Assembly: GCF_009193355.1 (NCBI RefSeq)
Contig: NZ_WBVT01000007.1
Span: forward strand, 1-64,000
Direction: 5' to 3'
Source: Bifidobacterium leontopitheci
GTDB taxonomy: Bacteria; Actinomycetota; Actinomycetes; Actinomycetales; Bifidobacteriaceae
DNA: 64,000 nt
The notes below the pieces were generated by a model. That model was not told where the DNA came from. It made no database searches and worked only from the letters and a program-made list of their open reading frames with translations. Shown one piece after another: positions 1 to 7,610 of the stretch. Every line of letters starts with the position of its first letter. The stretch's first letter is position 1. The translations under genes and the position numbers were made by a program.

Positions 1-72
1 TCCAGCGAGTGGTCGACGCGCCGCTACCTCGACATGTCCCGACTCGGTGAGAACGTACACGAAGCGAACTGA
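1..72 (+). CDS. C-terminal 23 codons of a probable tyrosine recombinase (partial)
   Basis: The window opens inside a + strand reading frame that ends at TGA 70-72. The visible tail contains SSEWSTRRYLD, which resembles the end of tyrosine integrases, where the catalytic Tyr sits in a TxRYLH/D-like context after a conserved H-S-S. It ends 160 bp before a partial tRNA-Pro copy (233-267), the usual place for an integrase beside its attachment site. Only 23 residues are visible, so the assignment rests on a short motif plus context. It would belong to an element extending to the left of this window. Confidence 0.45.
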   Translation, partial: SSEWSTRRYLDMSRLGENVHEAN

Positions 73-196
73 TCATCGTCACAGGGACGGGCGAGAACCA
101 AAGTGCGCAAGAAATCGGGCACTACCGTGCCCCGCCGACCTTTTACGGGGGCCTACTTTCACTTAGGGTTAAGGGATAAAAGGGGAGGAGAGAAAC

Positions 197-267
197 GAAA
201 AGCCCGGAATCGTTCAGATTCCGGGCTAAATCGTCGGACCAGCGGGATTTGAACCCGCGACCCCTTG
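197..267 (-). repeat. Left attachment-site repeat: partial tRNA-Pro 3' end plus its terminator
   Basis: This 71-bp segment aligns without gaps to 6591-6661 with 64 identities. The inner 35 bp (233-267) are identical and equal the T-arm and acceptor 3' end of the tRNA-Pro(GGG) gene. The outer part is a copy of that tRNA's terminator hairpin (arms 201-209 and 219-227). No anticodon arm follows, so this is not a tRNA gene. It is the duplicated att core left when an element integrates into a tRNA 3' end. Confidence 0.85.
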
Positions 268-423
268 TTCTTTTGAGAGGTCGCTTCGCTGATTATCGTG
301 AGCTTCGTTAATCTCGTTTTTGTTGCAATGACGCCGTTTTGGTGACGCTCACGAGATTCGTTGATTGCCGCTGATTTCGCTGTTCTCCGCGGTCATTGTG
401 TTCCGGTTGTGTCCACAACGGCA

Positions 424-469
424 CCAGTGTTCCCCAGTCAAATGAGACGGAACGACTGAGGAGCACTGG
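424..469 (-). terminator. Hairpin downstream of the ABC ATPase gene
   Basis: Arms 424-439 and 454-469 pair at 14 of 16 positions, just past the stop codon at 500 of the - strand ABC gene. There is no strong T-run, so it may be a terminator or only an RNA-stabilising hairpin. The remaining gene-free sequence between 73 and 499 holds the att repeat (197-267) and a weaker pair of GTGAGC/GCTCAC words near 299 and 347. I see no gene in it. Confidence 0.4.
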
Positions 470-499
470 AACCGGCGACGAGGCGTTCATTCGGACCGC

Positions 500-1387
500 T
501 CATGCGAAACGCAGCCGGTGCGAGGCCCTCCATCGCTGCCCGGTTTGCTCTACGTGTAGCGGGACGCCGAACATCGATTCGAGACGTTCGTCGGTAAGTC
601 CTTCGTCAAGTGGTCCGGTGAACGTGATGGTTCCCGGTGTCGTGTTGCCGTCAAGTGTGGCGTAGATGCACGGATGCGTGTCGAGGTATGTCATGCACTC
701 GTGTTCCATCATTCGGCCCATCATCGCGATATGGTCGAATCCGGCGGGGATGCCCTCCACCCGATGCGTGACGAGTAGCATCGTGCGCTCGTCCCCTCGC
801 GAGGCCAGCGCCGACAGTTCTCGCAACACCGTTTCACGGCCACCCAGATCAAGGCCGGTGGTCGGTTCATCGAAGATCAGGAGATCCGCCGGCGAGACGA
901 GCGCGCGGGAGATCATCACCCTCGTGCGCTCGCCTTCGGACAGGTTGCGCCACTGTTTGCCGGTCAGATATGCGATGCCGAGTCGGCGCATCATCGCGTA
1001 CGCCTTCTCGTATGCCTCGTCGGCCGAATCCTTCATTCCTCGTGGAATCCCCGAGGCGACGACCGTGAGCGGGTTCATTCCCGACCCGATGTTGTGCCCG
1101 AACGCCGCAGAGACGATGGCTATGCGGGTGCGACGGTGCTCCGGGTCCGAGCCCGCGACTGTTCGGTCCCCGAAGACGCGCAGTCCGCCGACGTTGGGGT
1201 AGGTGCGCATCGCGATCATTTCCAGCAGTGTGGATTTTCCCACTCCGTTCGGTCCGAACAGCACCCATCGTCCGCCGGTGGCAATGGTGAGGTTCACGTC
1301 GGCAAGGATTAGCCGCCGATTGCGATAGTAGCCCACCGACCGGGCTAGTGCCATTGCGTCGTGGGTTGTTTCGCCGAGCATAGTCAT
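500..1387 (-). CDS. Stand-alone ABC ATPase (YlmA-like)
   Basis: A single ATP-binding-cassette domain of 295 aa with Walker A GPNGVGKS (about residues 45-52), signature LSEGE (149-153), Walker B LLIFDEP (169-175) and a switch His in LLVTHR. Where a Q-loop glutamine is expected the sequence reads IVSAAFG, as in YlmA/ModF-like soluble ABC proteins, so a transporter role is not assured. No permease of ABC type is nearby. The start is ATG at 1387 (ATG at 1381 is possible). It overlaps the TGA of the upstream transporter frame as ATGA, which indicates translational coupling. That upstream frame is interrupted by stops, so coupled expression may be poor. Confidence 0.8.
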   Translation of the reverse strand: MTMLGETTHDAMALARSVGYYRNRRLILADVNLTIATGGRWVLFGPNGVGKSTLLEMIAMRTYPNVGGLRVFGDRTVAGSDPEHRRTRIAIVSAAFGHNIGSGMNPLTVVASGIPRGMKDSADEAYEKAYAMMRRLGIAYLTGKQWRNLSEGERTRVMISRALVSPADLLIFDEPTTGLDLGGRETVLRELSALASRGDERTMLLVTHRVEGIPAGFDHIAMMGRMMEHECMTYLDTHPCIYATLDGNTTPGTITFTGPLDEGLTDERLESMFGVPLHVEQTGQRWRASHRLRFA

Positions 1388-2631
1388 CGCCCCACTTCCA
1401 TATTCCGTCCGATGATGATGCCGATGGCGGTCTGTGCGACGGCCAGTACGGCCAGCATGATGAGCACCGTCCGCCATCCCGAGGTGATGTCGTAGATCGT
1501 TCCGGCCAACATGGGACCGACCGCGGCGAGCAGGTATCCGACGCATTGAGCCATGCCCGACAGTTGCGTCGGCTCCTCGGTGGTCGAGGTCTTCAATCCG
1601 ATCAATGAGAGTGCCACGACCAGAGAGCATCCCGAGCCGATGCTGGTGACGATGATCCACAGCAGATCAAGCCGCGGCGCGAATGCCAGTCCGAGCGCGC
1701 CGATGGCCAATGGCACGCTGGCGACGACAACTGCGGCGACCTGGCTGTCGCCCTTCAGCAGCACGGGGATGAGCAGTCCCATGACGATGCCGACGAGCTG
1801 GAAGACCGCCAGATGCCAGCCGGTCCGGTCGGCGGGCACGCCGAAGGAGACCTCGATGGTGGGCAGCCAGGTGACGCACACGTAATAGTTCACGGATTGC
1901 AGCCCCATGAACAGGGTGACGGCCCATGCCTCCGGCCTTTTCCACATGGAGACTCGGAGTCGGGTCTCCGATGCCGTACTCCGTCGGCTGCGGGGCTGCG
2001 CATCGGCGGCGGTCTTCGCAGCCGGGGTCGTCCTTCGCGCATTCGCCCGTGAACGCCACAGCTACAGCAGCGTGACGATTCCGGCGGGAATGGCCCAGAT
2101 GCCGAGCGTGCCCCGCCACCCGATTGCATCGGACAGGGGCAATGTCACGGCCGAGGCGAACGCGGCCATGCCGGTCATGTATGCGGAGTACATGCCGGTG
2201 GCAAGTGATGCGTGACCGGGGTAATCGCGTTTGACTATGGCCGGCACCAGAACGTTGCCCACCGCGATCGAGCAACCGATGACGAACGTGCCGGCCCACA
2301 GTCCGATAGTGCCGCATGCCGAACGGATCACAATGCCGAGCGTCAGGAACACCATCGCGGCCAGCACGGTGCGTTCGATGCCGATGCGTCCGGCGGCCCG
2401 GTGCGCCATCGGGGAGACGGCGGCGAACGCGAGGATAGGCAACGAGCCGAGCAGACCCTACATCGTCGCGTTGAGATGTCCGGACGCCCCTATCCGTGGC
2501 AGCAGCGGGCCGACGGATGTGAGCGGGGCTCGCAGATTCAGCGCGACGACGAAGACCAGCGCGGTCAGTATCGATGCGGCGAATCGCGATGCCGACGAGG
2601 GGATGGGATGACGTTCTGTTATCTGTTCCAT
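1384..2631 (-). pseudogene. CynX/NimT-type MFS transporter frame broken by two in-frame TAG codons
   Basis: From ATG 2631 to TGA 1384 one continuous 415-codon frame encodes a 12-TM major-facilitator protein of the cyanate-permease (CynX) type: TM1 is followed by NLRAPLTSVGPLLP, then GLLGSLPILAFA, and the C half ends after GRNMEVGR. The frame has no indel, but codon 58 (2458-2460) and codon 190 (2062-2064) are TAG. The first lies between TM1 and TM2, the second at the start of the central loop. The most economical reading is a gene inactivated by two nonsense substitutions. Pieces could still be translated from internal TTG or ATG codons (for example 2442 and 1947). It follows the TetR gene and overlaps the ABC gene, so these three formed one operon. 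Confidence 0.8.
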
Positions 2632-2698
2632 GATGATCGACTAGGTGATTAAAGAGTATCCGTGTGATGATGCCGTTGATTCGTATAGGGGGTGTTCG

Positions 2699-3244
2699 TT
2701 ATCGTCCGTCGGGGATCCGAGCGGCGATGGCGTTGAGGTTTTCGACGACCGCCGCGATGATCTCGTCGTCGCTTTGTCCGCCTTCCAGCTTGAGCAGGCC
2801 AAGCGAGTGGAGGGCCCCGGCGATGGAGAAGACGGCGGCGATGCGCTCGCGTTCGTTCGCTGCTCGGGCGGAGTAACGTTCGACGAGCGTCGATTCGATT
2901 TTGCGGAACATGGCTTCGGGGCGGCCTGCGAACAGGACGCGCAGATCGTCGATCTGGCTGTCGATGGCCGGTCTCCAGCCATTGAGGAATGCGGGTGGAT
3001 CGGACAGGATCTTGTCCTTGTCGGGGTAATGCTCCAGCATCGCGTCGATGGTCTCGTCCTCAAGCTTGTCGTTGAGGTCGTATACGTCGAGGTAATGCTT
3101 GTAGAACGTGCTCGGGTTGACGAGCGCAAGGTCGCAGATGCCCTTGACCTTGACCTTCGAGACCGGAACTCCTGATGCCCGTAGGCGCAGGAACGCCTCG
3201 CGGATTGCTTTGCGGGTTTTGACGATGCGCAGATCGGTCACCAT
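2699..3244 (-). CDS. TetR/AcrR-family transcriptional regulator
   Basis: A 181-aa protein with an N-terminal helix-turn-helix (about residues 8-57; the recognition part includes ALVNPSTFYKHY) and an all-helical C-terminal ligand domain. That is the architecture of TetR-family repressors. AAAGGAG lies directly before ATG 3244. The GTG two codons in (3241) has more normal spacing and could be the true start. The gene is divergent from the DHA2 exporter at 3430, with a perfect palindrome in the 185-bp gap (3302-3327). It probably represses the exporter/lipocalin operon and itself. The inducer cannot be told from sequence. Confidence 0.85.
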   Translation of the reverse strand: MVTDLRIVKTRKAIREAFLRLRASGVPVSKVKVKGICDLALVNPSTFYKHYLDVYDLNDKLEDETIDAMLEHYPDKDKILSDPPAFLNGWRPAIDSQIDDLRVLFAGRPEAMFRKIESTLVERYSARAANERERIAAVFSIAGALHSLGLLKLEGGQSDDEIIAAVVENLNAIAARIPDGR

Positions 3245-3301
3245 GCTCCTTTCGTTCTATCGGTAGCGTCATTCCCGCTCCGTCCCATAAGCCGTGGGTT
3301 G

Positions 3302-3327
3302 TTCGACGATTCAGGCGAATCGTCGAA
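3302..3327. promoter_or_regulatory. Palindromic operator candidate for the TetR regulator
   Basis: TTCGACGATTC - AGGC - GAATCGTCGAA is a perfect inverted repeat with 11-bp arms, in the intergenic region between the divergent TetR and DHA2 genes. Its size and placement match TetR-family operators. A second palindrome, TTGATTAATCAA, lies at 3392-3403 just upstream of the exporter start and may be part of its promoter region. Binding itself is inferred. Confidence 0.7.
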
Positions 3328-3429
3328 TAAGCGAGAAATATCGCATATCGGTGGTTGTCATCCGTTACGTTTCGATAATAATTGATGCTCGTTGATTAAT
3401 CAATAACTATTGTTTATCGGAGTGTTATT

Positions 3430-4842
3430 GTGAAACTTGGCATCAACAGAAAACAATGGATCATGGTCATTGTGCTGCTCATGGGCACATTGCTGGCCGT
3501 GCTCAACATGTCGGTGGTCACGCCGGCGCTGCCGTCCATCATGAAGGACCTCGGGGTGGATTCCACCACCGTTCAGTGGCTGTCCAGCGGCTATTCTCTG
3601 GTCGAGGCGATGGTCATCCCGCTCGCCGCGTTCCTCATGGGACGCTTCTCCACCCGCAGGCTGTTCATCGGCTGCATCTCATTGTTCGCGGCCGGCAGCC
3701 TCGTCGCCGCGTTCGCACCGACCTTCCCCCTGCTCATGGTCGGCCGTGTGTTGCAAGCCCTGTGCACCGGCGCCATCATGCCGATGGTCACCGCGGTGAT
3801 CCTGCTCGTGTTCCCCAAGGAAAGCCGAGGAACGGCGATGGGCATCACCGGACTGGTCGTCGGCTTCGCCCCGGCGCTCGGCCCGTCCATCTCCGGCGTG
3901 ATCATCGACTCGTTCGGCTGGCGCACGCTGTTCGTCATCATGGCGGCAGTCTCGCTGGTCGTCATCGCATTGGCCGCCGTCTACCTGCGCAACTTCGACG
4001 GATTCCAACCGGGCGCGTTCGACCCCGTCTCCGTGCTGCTCTCCTCGGTCGGCCTGGCATGCCTGCTGTACGGACTGTCCACGTTCACATCCACCGGCAA
4101 CATGGCGCTCACCGTCGCGCTGATCGTCATCGGCGTACTGCTCGTCGCCGTGTTCGCACGCCGACAGCTCAAGGCGAAGGAACCGATGCTGCGTGTCGGC
4201 ATCCTCGACAACCGCACCTACGCGCATTCGGTGATCATCGTGGCGTGCATGCAGGCGGCCCTCATGGGATGCAACGTCATGGTGCCGATGTTCATCCAGA
4301 CCGTGCTCGGCGCATCCGCCACCGCCAGCGGGCTCGCCATGCTCCCCGGCGCCCTCATCGGCGCATGCTGCGGCATCGTCTCGGGCCGTCTGTTCGACAA
4401 ATACGGCATTCGCAAGGTCGCCCTGCCCGGCCTGACGGTCATGACCATTGGCGGCGTGCTCATGACGCTGCTCGGCGCCGACGCCTCGGTCGTCGTCACC
4501 GCATGCGCCTACACCGTGCTCTACGCGGGACTCATGTTCGCCATGACCCCGGTGAACACCTGGGGCATCAACGCGCTCGACAACGAGAACATCGGACACG
4601 CACAGAGCGTCACCAACACCGTCGGACAGATCGCCTCCTCGATGGGCACCGCCCTCATCGTGTCCATCTCCGCGCTGTCCACCACACTCGCGCCCACCGC
4701 CACCGAACACGCGCAATCCATACTCGGCTCGACGCTGGCATTCGCCGCCATCGCCGTCATCCTCGCGGCCGCCCTCATCACGGCGCTCCTGACGACGCGG
4801 ACTCACCGTGACGCGACGAAACGGACCCTCGCCGGACAGTGA
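3430..4842 (+). CDS. DHA2-family (EmrB/QacA-type) multidrug exporter
   Basis: A 470-aa MFS protein with about 14 membrane segments, the size and topology of DHA2 drug:H+ antiporters. Motif D1/A-like features are visible near MSVVTPALPSIMKDLGV and FLMGRFSTRR, and an antiporter motif-C-like stretch reads GFAPALGPSISG around residue 150. The start is GTG 3430 with GGAG seven bases upstream. It is divergent from a TetR regulator and followed after about 50 bp by the CrtC/AttH-like gene, so the two are probably one regulated transcript. The substrate is unknown. A role in exporting an amphipathic compound is inferred from the family. Confidence 0.9.
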   Translation: MKLGINRKQWIMVIVLLMGTLLAVLNMSVVTPALPSIMKDLGVDSTTVQWLSSGYSLVEAMVIPLAAFLMGRFSTRRLFIGCISLFAAGSLVAAFAPTFPLLMVGRVLQALCTGAIMPMVTAVILLVFPKESRGTAMGITGLVVGFAPALGPSISGVIIDSFGWRTLFVIMAAVSLVVIALAAVYLRNFDGFQPGAFDPVSVLLSSVGLACLLYGLSTFTSTGNMALTVALIVIGVLLVAVFARRQLKAKEPMLRVGILDNRTYAHSVIIVACMQAALMGCNVMVPMFIQTVLGASATASGLAMLPGALIGACCGIVSGRLFDKYGIRKVALPGLTVMTIGGVLMTLLGADASVVVTACAYTVLYAGLMFAMTPVNTWGINALDNENIGHAQSVTNTVGQIASSMGTALIVSISALSTTLAPTATEHAQSILGSTLAFAAIAVILAAALITALLTTRTHRDATKRTLAGQ

Positions 4843-4892
4843 CCGAACCGACAACGCAACGACAAACACAGAACCAAACGAAACGAGACAAA

Positions 4893-5909
4893 ATGAACAC
4901 CACGAACAACTCGCTGACCCACAACATCCGCACCTTCCGCCACGGCACCGAACCGCTGGTGGACCCCATCCGGGACACCTTCATCCGCACCGACAAAGCC
5001 GGCAACTCATGGTTCTGGGTCGGTCATTTCGAGACGAACGAACACACCCTTGACTTCATGTACCACGTCAGCGTCCTGCAGCTCTCCAAATACCTGCCGG
5101 TGCGCATGATCAACAGCGTGCTGTCCATCACCGACGAGACCGGGCACGTCTACCGCCACGAGGACCGTTTTTACAAGGTCAGACGAGGACAGGTCGCAGG
5201 CCAGGGACTGCACATCCACACCGACAAGGACGTCATCGAAGGCGACCTCGACAACATGCGCATCGCATCGGCCATGCCGAACGGATCCATCTATCTCGAC
5301 CTGCACGGCACCGGATACCCGCTCTACAGCCTCGGCACCGGCTACTTCCAGATCGCCGGGGTACCCAACTACCAATACTCGTTCCCGCACATGGCTGCCA
5401 AAGGCGTCATCACTCTCGACGGCCAGCGCCACGAGGTGGAGGGAATGGTATGGATGGACCGTCAGTTCGCCGGCATGCCCAAAGGCAGAAGCCTCAAGGA
5501 CGGCTACAACTGCAAATGGCTGTGGATGAACCTCTGCTTCGACAACGATCCCGACGTGATCAGCCTATGGGGCGTAACCGAACTGGCCACCGGCAGCGAA
5601 CACTGCTGGGCCAGCGTCCTGCACCAAGACGGCACCCAATCCTTCACCGGCGTCGATCCGATGGTCGACGACTCCTTCAACGTGTGGGAAAGTCCCACGA
5701 CAGGCATGAAATATCCGACCGGATGGACCGTCTCCATCCCCGAATGGGAAGCGAAACTCACCGTCACGTCCATCATGGACGAACAGGAAATCGCCTCGCC
5801 GAACCCCTCAGGACGCAAATACGAAGGCGCAAGCCAAGTGGTCGGCACCTACCGAGGACACTCGGTGACGGGCCACTGCTGCCTCGAACTCGTCGGCGGA
5901 TGGAACTGA
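4893..5909 (+). CDS. CrtC/AttH-type lipocalin-fold protein
   Basis: A 338-aa soluble protein without signal peptide or membrane segment. The central motif GMVWMDRQFAG (about residue 185) matches the W-M-D-x-Q-[WF] signature of the CrtC/AttH family (hydroxyneurosporene synthase-like, two lipocalin-type beta domains). Members hydrate or modify lipophilic substrates. No carotenoid genes are present here, so that specific reaction is unlikely. ATG 4893 was chosen; a GTG at 4839 overlapping the exporter stop would add 18 residues. Its location directly after a drug-type exporter in an island suggests the enzyme and pump act on the same hydrophobic compound, which is inference. Confidence 0.75.
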   Translation: MNTTNNSLTHNIRTFRHGTEPLVDPIRDTFIRTDKAGNSWFWVGHFETNEHTLDFMYHVSVLQLSKYLPVRMINSVLSITDETGHVYRHEDRFYKVRRGQVAGQGLHIHTDKDVIEGDLDNMRIASAMPNGSIYLDLHGTGYPLYSLGTGYFQIAGVPNYQYSFPHMAAKGVITLDGQRHEVEGMVWMDRQFAGMPKGRSLKDGYNCKWLWMNLCFDNDPDVISLWGVTELATGSEHCWASVLHQDGTQSFTGVDPMVDDSFNVWESPTTGMKYPTGWTVSIPEWEAKLTVTSIMDEQEIASPNPSGRKYEGASQVVGTYRGHSVTGHCCLELVGGWN

Positions 5910-6046
5910 CAGCACCAGCCTGCCTTCCTGAATCAACCAGCATCGGACCAACTCCGTCGACCCGCCGAAGAAAAACCGACGATCCTGTGAACAAGGGATT
6001 CGGGATGGATACTCAATAACCTTTAGGTTGGTTCCCACACAAGAAA

Positions 6047-6082
6047 AAGCCCGTCTCGTGCATGGCAACACGAGACGGGCTT
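6047..6082. terminator. Bidirectional terminator hairpin
   Basis: AAGCCCGTCTCGTG (6047-6060) and CACGAGACGGGCTT (6069-6082) form a perfect 14-bp stem flanked by A-rich sequence on the left and TTAAAT on the right. It lies between the CrtC-like gene (+) and the holin relic (-), and can serve both strands. Confidence 0.8.
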
Positions 6083-6085
6083 AAA

Positions 6086-6367
6086 TCATTGAGTGTATTC
6101 GGCTTCATGGTCTTTGCTGAGCTTGCCGCTGAACGCCTGGTTCACGATTGTGTAGACGGCTTGTGCGACGCCGATGACGCCGGTGAGGACGATGCCCCAG
6201 CCGTAGCCGTGGAAGCCGTTGGTGGCGGCGATGGCGATGACGCCGAGCGGATGCTCACACCGAGGCTGGTCAGGCCCACGTAGTCGGCGGGGATGTACTT
6301 CTTGAACGGCCTGCACCAAGGCGGGCGCGACGAGGGTGAGGATGCCGGCGGTGCCGGTTTCGGCGCG
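6086..6367 (-). pseudogene. Phage holin-like gene broken by two frameshifts
   Basis: The C-terminal frame ends ...IYTIVNQAFSGKLSK-like (YTIVNQAFSGKLSKD) after a hydrophobic segment with GVIAIAATNGFHGYG. This pattern is known from small actinobacteriophage holins. Upstream the protein continues in other frames: KKYIPADYVGLTSLGV in a second frame, and TGTAGILTLVAPALVQAV back in the first. Two small indels (near 6305 and 6258) therefore split a gene of about 90-95 codons. No intact start is visible. It is a prophage relic next to the tRNA-Pro att site. From here to the tRNA (about 6368-6590) I see no gene. Confidence 0.6.
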
Positions 6368-6590
6368 TGGGCTCCTCGACAATCAGGACATCTACTCAGT
6401 CAGGCAGCGCGAACGGCATCTCTCGACGAAAACCGTGTGAAGAAACTATGCGGTAGGGTTCGCGTCGGATGAACGCAGACCACGCGGCCTCGGGACGACA
6501 CGCCCGCCATATGATCGCGTCGGGGCAGGAGCGCGTCCCGTTGTGTCCGTAATTGCAATCGGATAAGAACACGGCATGTCGCAGGATACA

Positions 6591-6701
<111 letters not shown>

Positions 6702-7610
6702 TCAGTCACACTGAGTGAATGAATTGCTTAAAAGCAACAGAAAGATAAATTAGCACACCCCGCGGAAAAAGCAAAATCGGCGAGTCTTATTGCAATGCTG
6801 CACCCCAGCCTGCAGTCGCACGCCGCGCGATGAGGCCCTTCCACCGCATCGCACGCAACCCGAACGCACGGCACGGCCCCTAGTGCAGACGCCCACGGCC
6901 CGACCGACTCATGAGATGCAGACGGACTGCACCCGCGCATCGCCGAATCGCGGGGAAGAACGGGTGAGCCGTAACGCCGATAGGGGATAGGTGGCTAGAT
7001 CACAGCGTGGGACGCAACGCCGAAAACACGGTTTTCAAGCTCGCGTACCAACTGCCTTTGGTACGCGAGCCCCTGCAACCGGTTACATGGTCTCATGTAC
7101 CAGGATTTCGTGGTACGCAAGGCAATGTCACCGCTCACACGACCCCGCGTCCCAACCTGCCGTGGGACGCGACGCCGAAAAACGTCAATCTCCACCTCCC
7201 GTACCATTCGGCCAAGGTCAGACCGGCGTAGAGCAGCGGCCAGCCATGCAATCGCCCCCGGACGACTCGCACATGGCACACCATCCGGCCACGCCGCGCC
7301 CCGACCGCGACGAGCGTCATCACATACCCGCATCCGCACCGCCGCAACCCACTCCAACCACACCCCATCCCAGCCACTCCGCGAGCGGTCACATCTCCAC
7401 CGCACGCCCTTAACCCAATCTTCACCAAGCAACACATCCCCATATCGACCGCCCCCGCATCCATGGGCTACACTGGAATACATTGTTCACGGGGAGCGGC
7501 CAGGCAGACCGCCAACGAGAGACAGAAGAGGCGGAACACAACGGATCGGACACCCGAGCCGAAATCCGCATCCGCAAGAAGGACCGAGCGAAAACAGCAA
7601 AGGAGATTGC
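6702..7610. other. 909-bp gene-free spacer with repeat-family sequence
   Basis: No credible gene on either strand. From about 7014 to 7210 it contains GTGGGACGC/GCGTCCCA words, CGAAAACACGGTTTT, the inverted pair CTCGCGTACCA/TGGTACGCGAG (about 7033-7065) and GCAACCGGTTACATG, all echoed in the 47.7-47.95 kb spacer. The part before 7014 is featureless. The last 150 bp must carry the UGPase promoter; TACACT near 7469 is a possible -10 without a convincing -35. Confidence 0.5.

Noticed and set aside
233-267. A tRNA gene at the left att repeat
   Set aside because: Only the T-arm and acceptor 3' end are present; no D-arm or anticodon follows.
1384-2631. Programmed TAG recoding (for example pyrrolysine)
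   Set aside because: No suppressor tRNA or synthetase is seen here, and other genes in the window do not show in-frame TAG. Nonsense mutation is simpler.
7014-7210. Insertion-sequence remnant
   Set aside because: No transposase-like translation in any frame and no target duplication. Short palindromes fit an intergenic repeat better.
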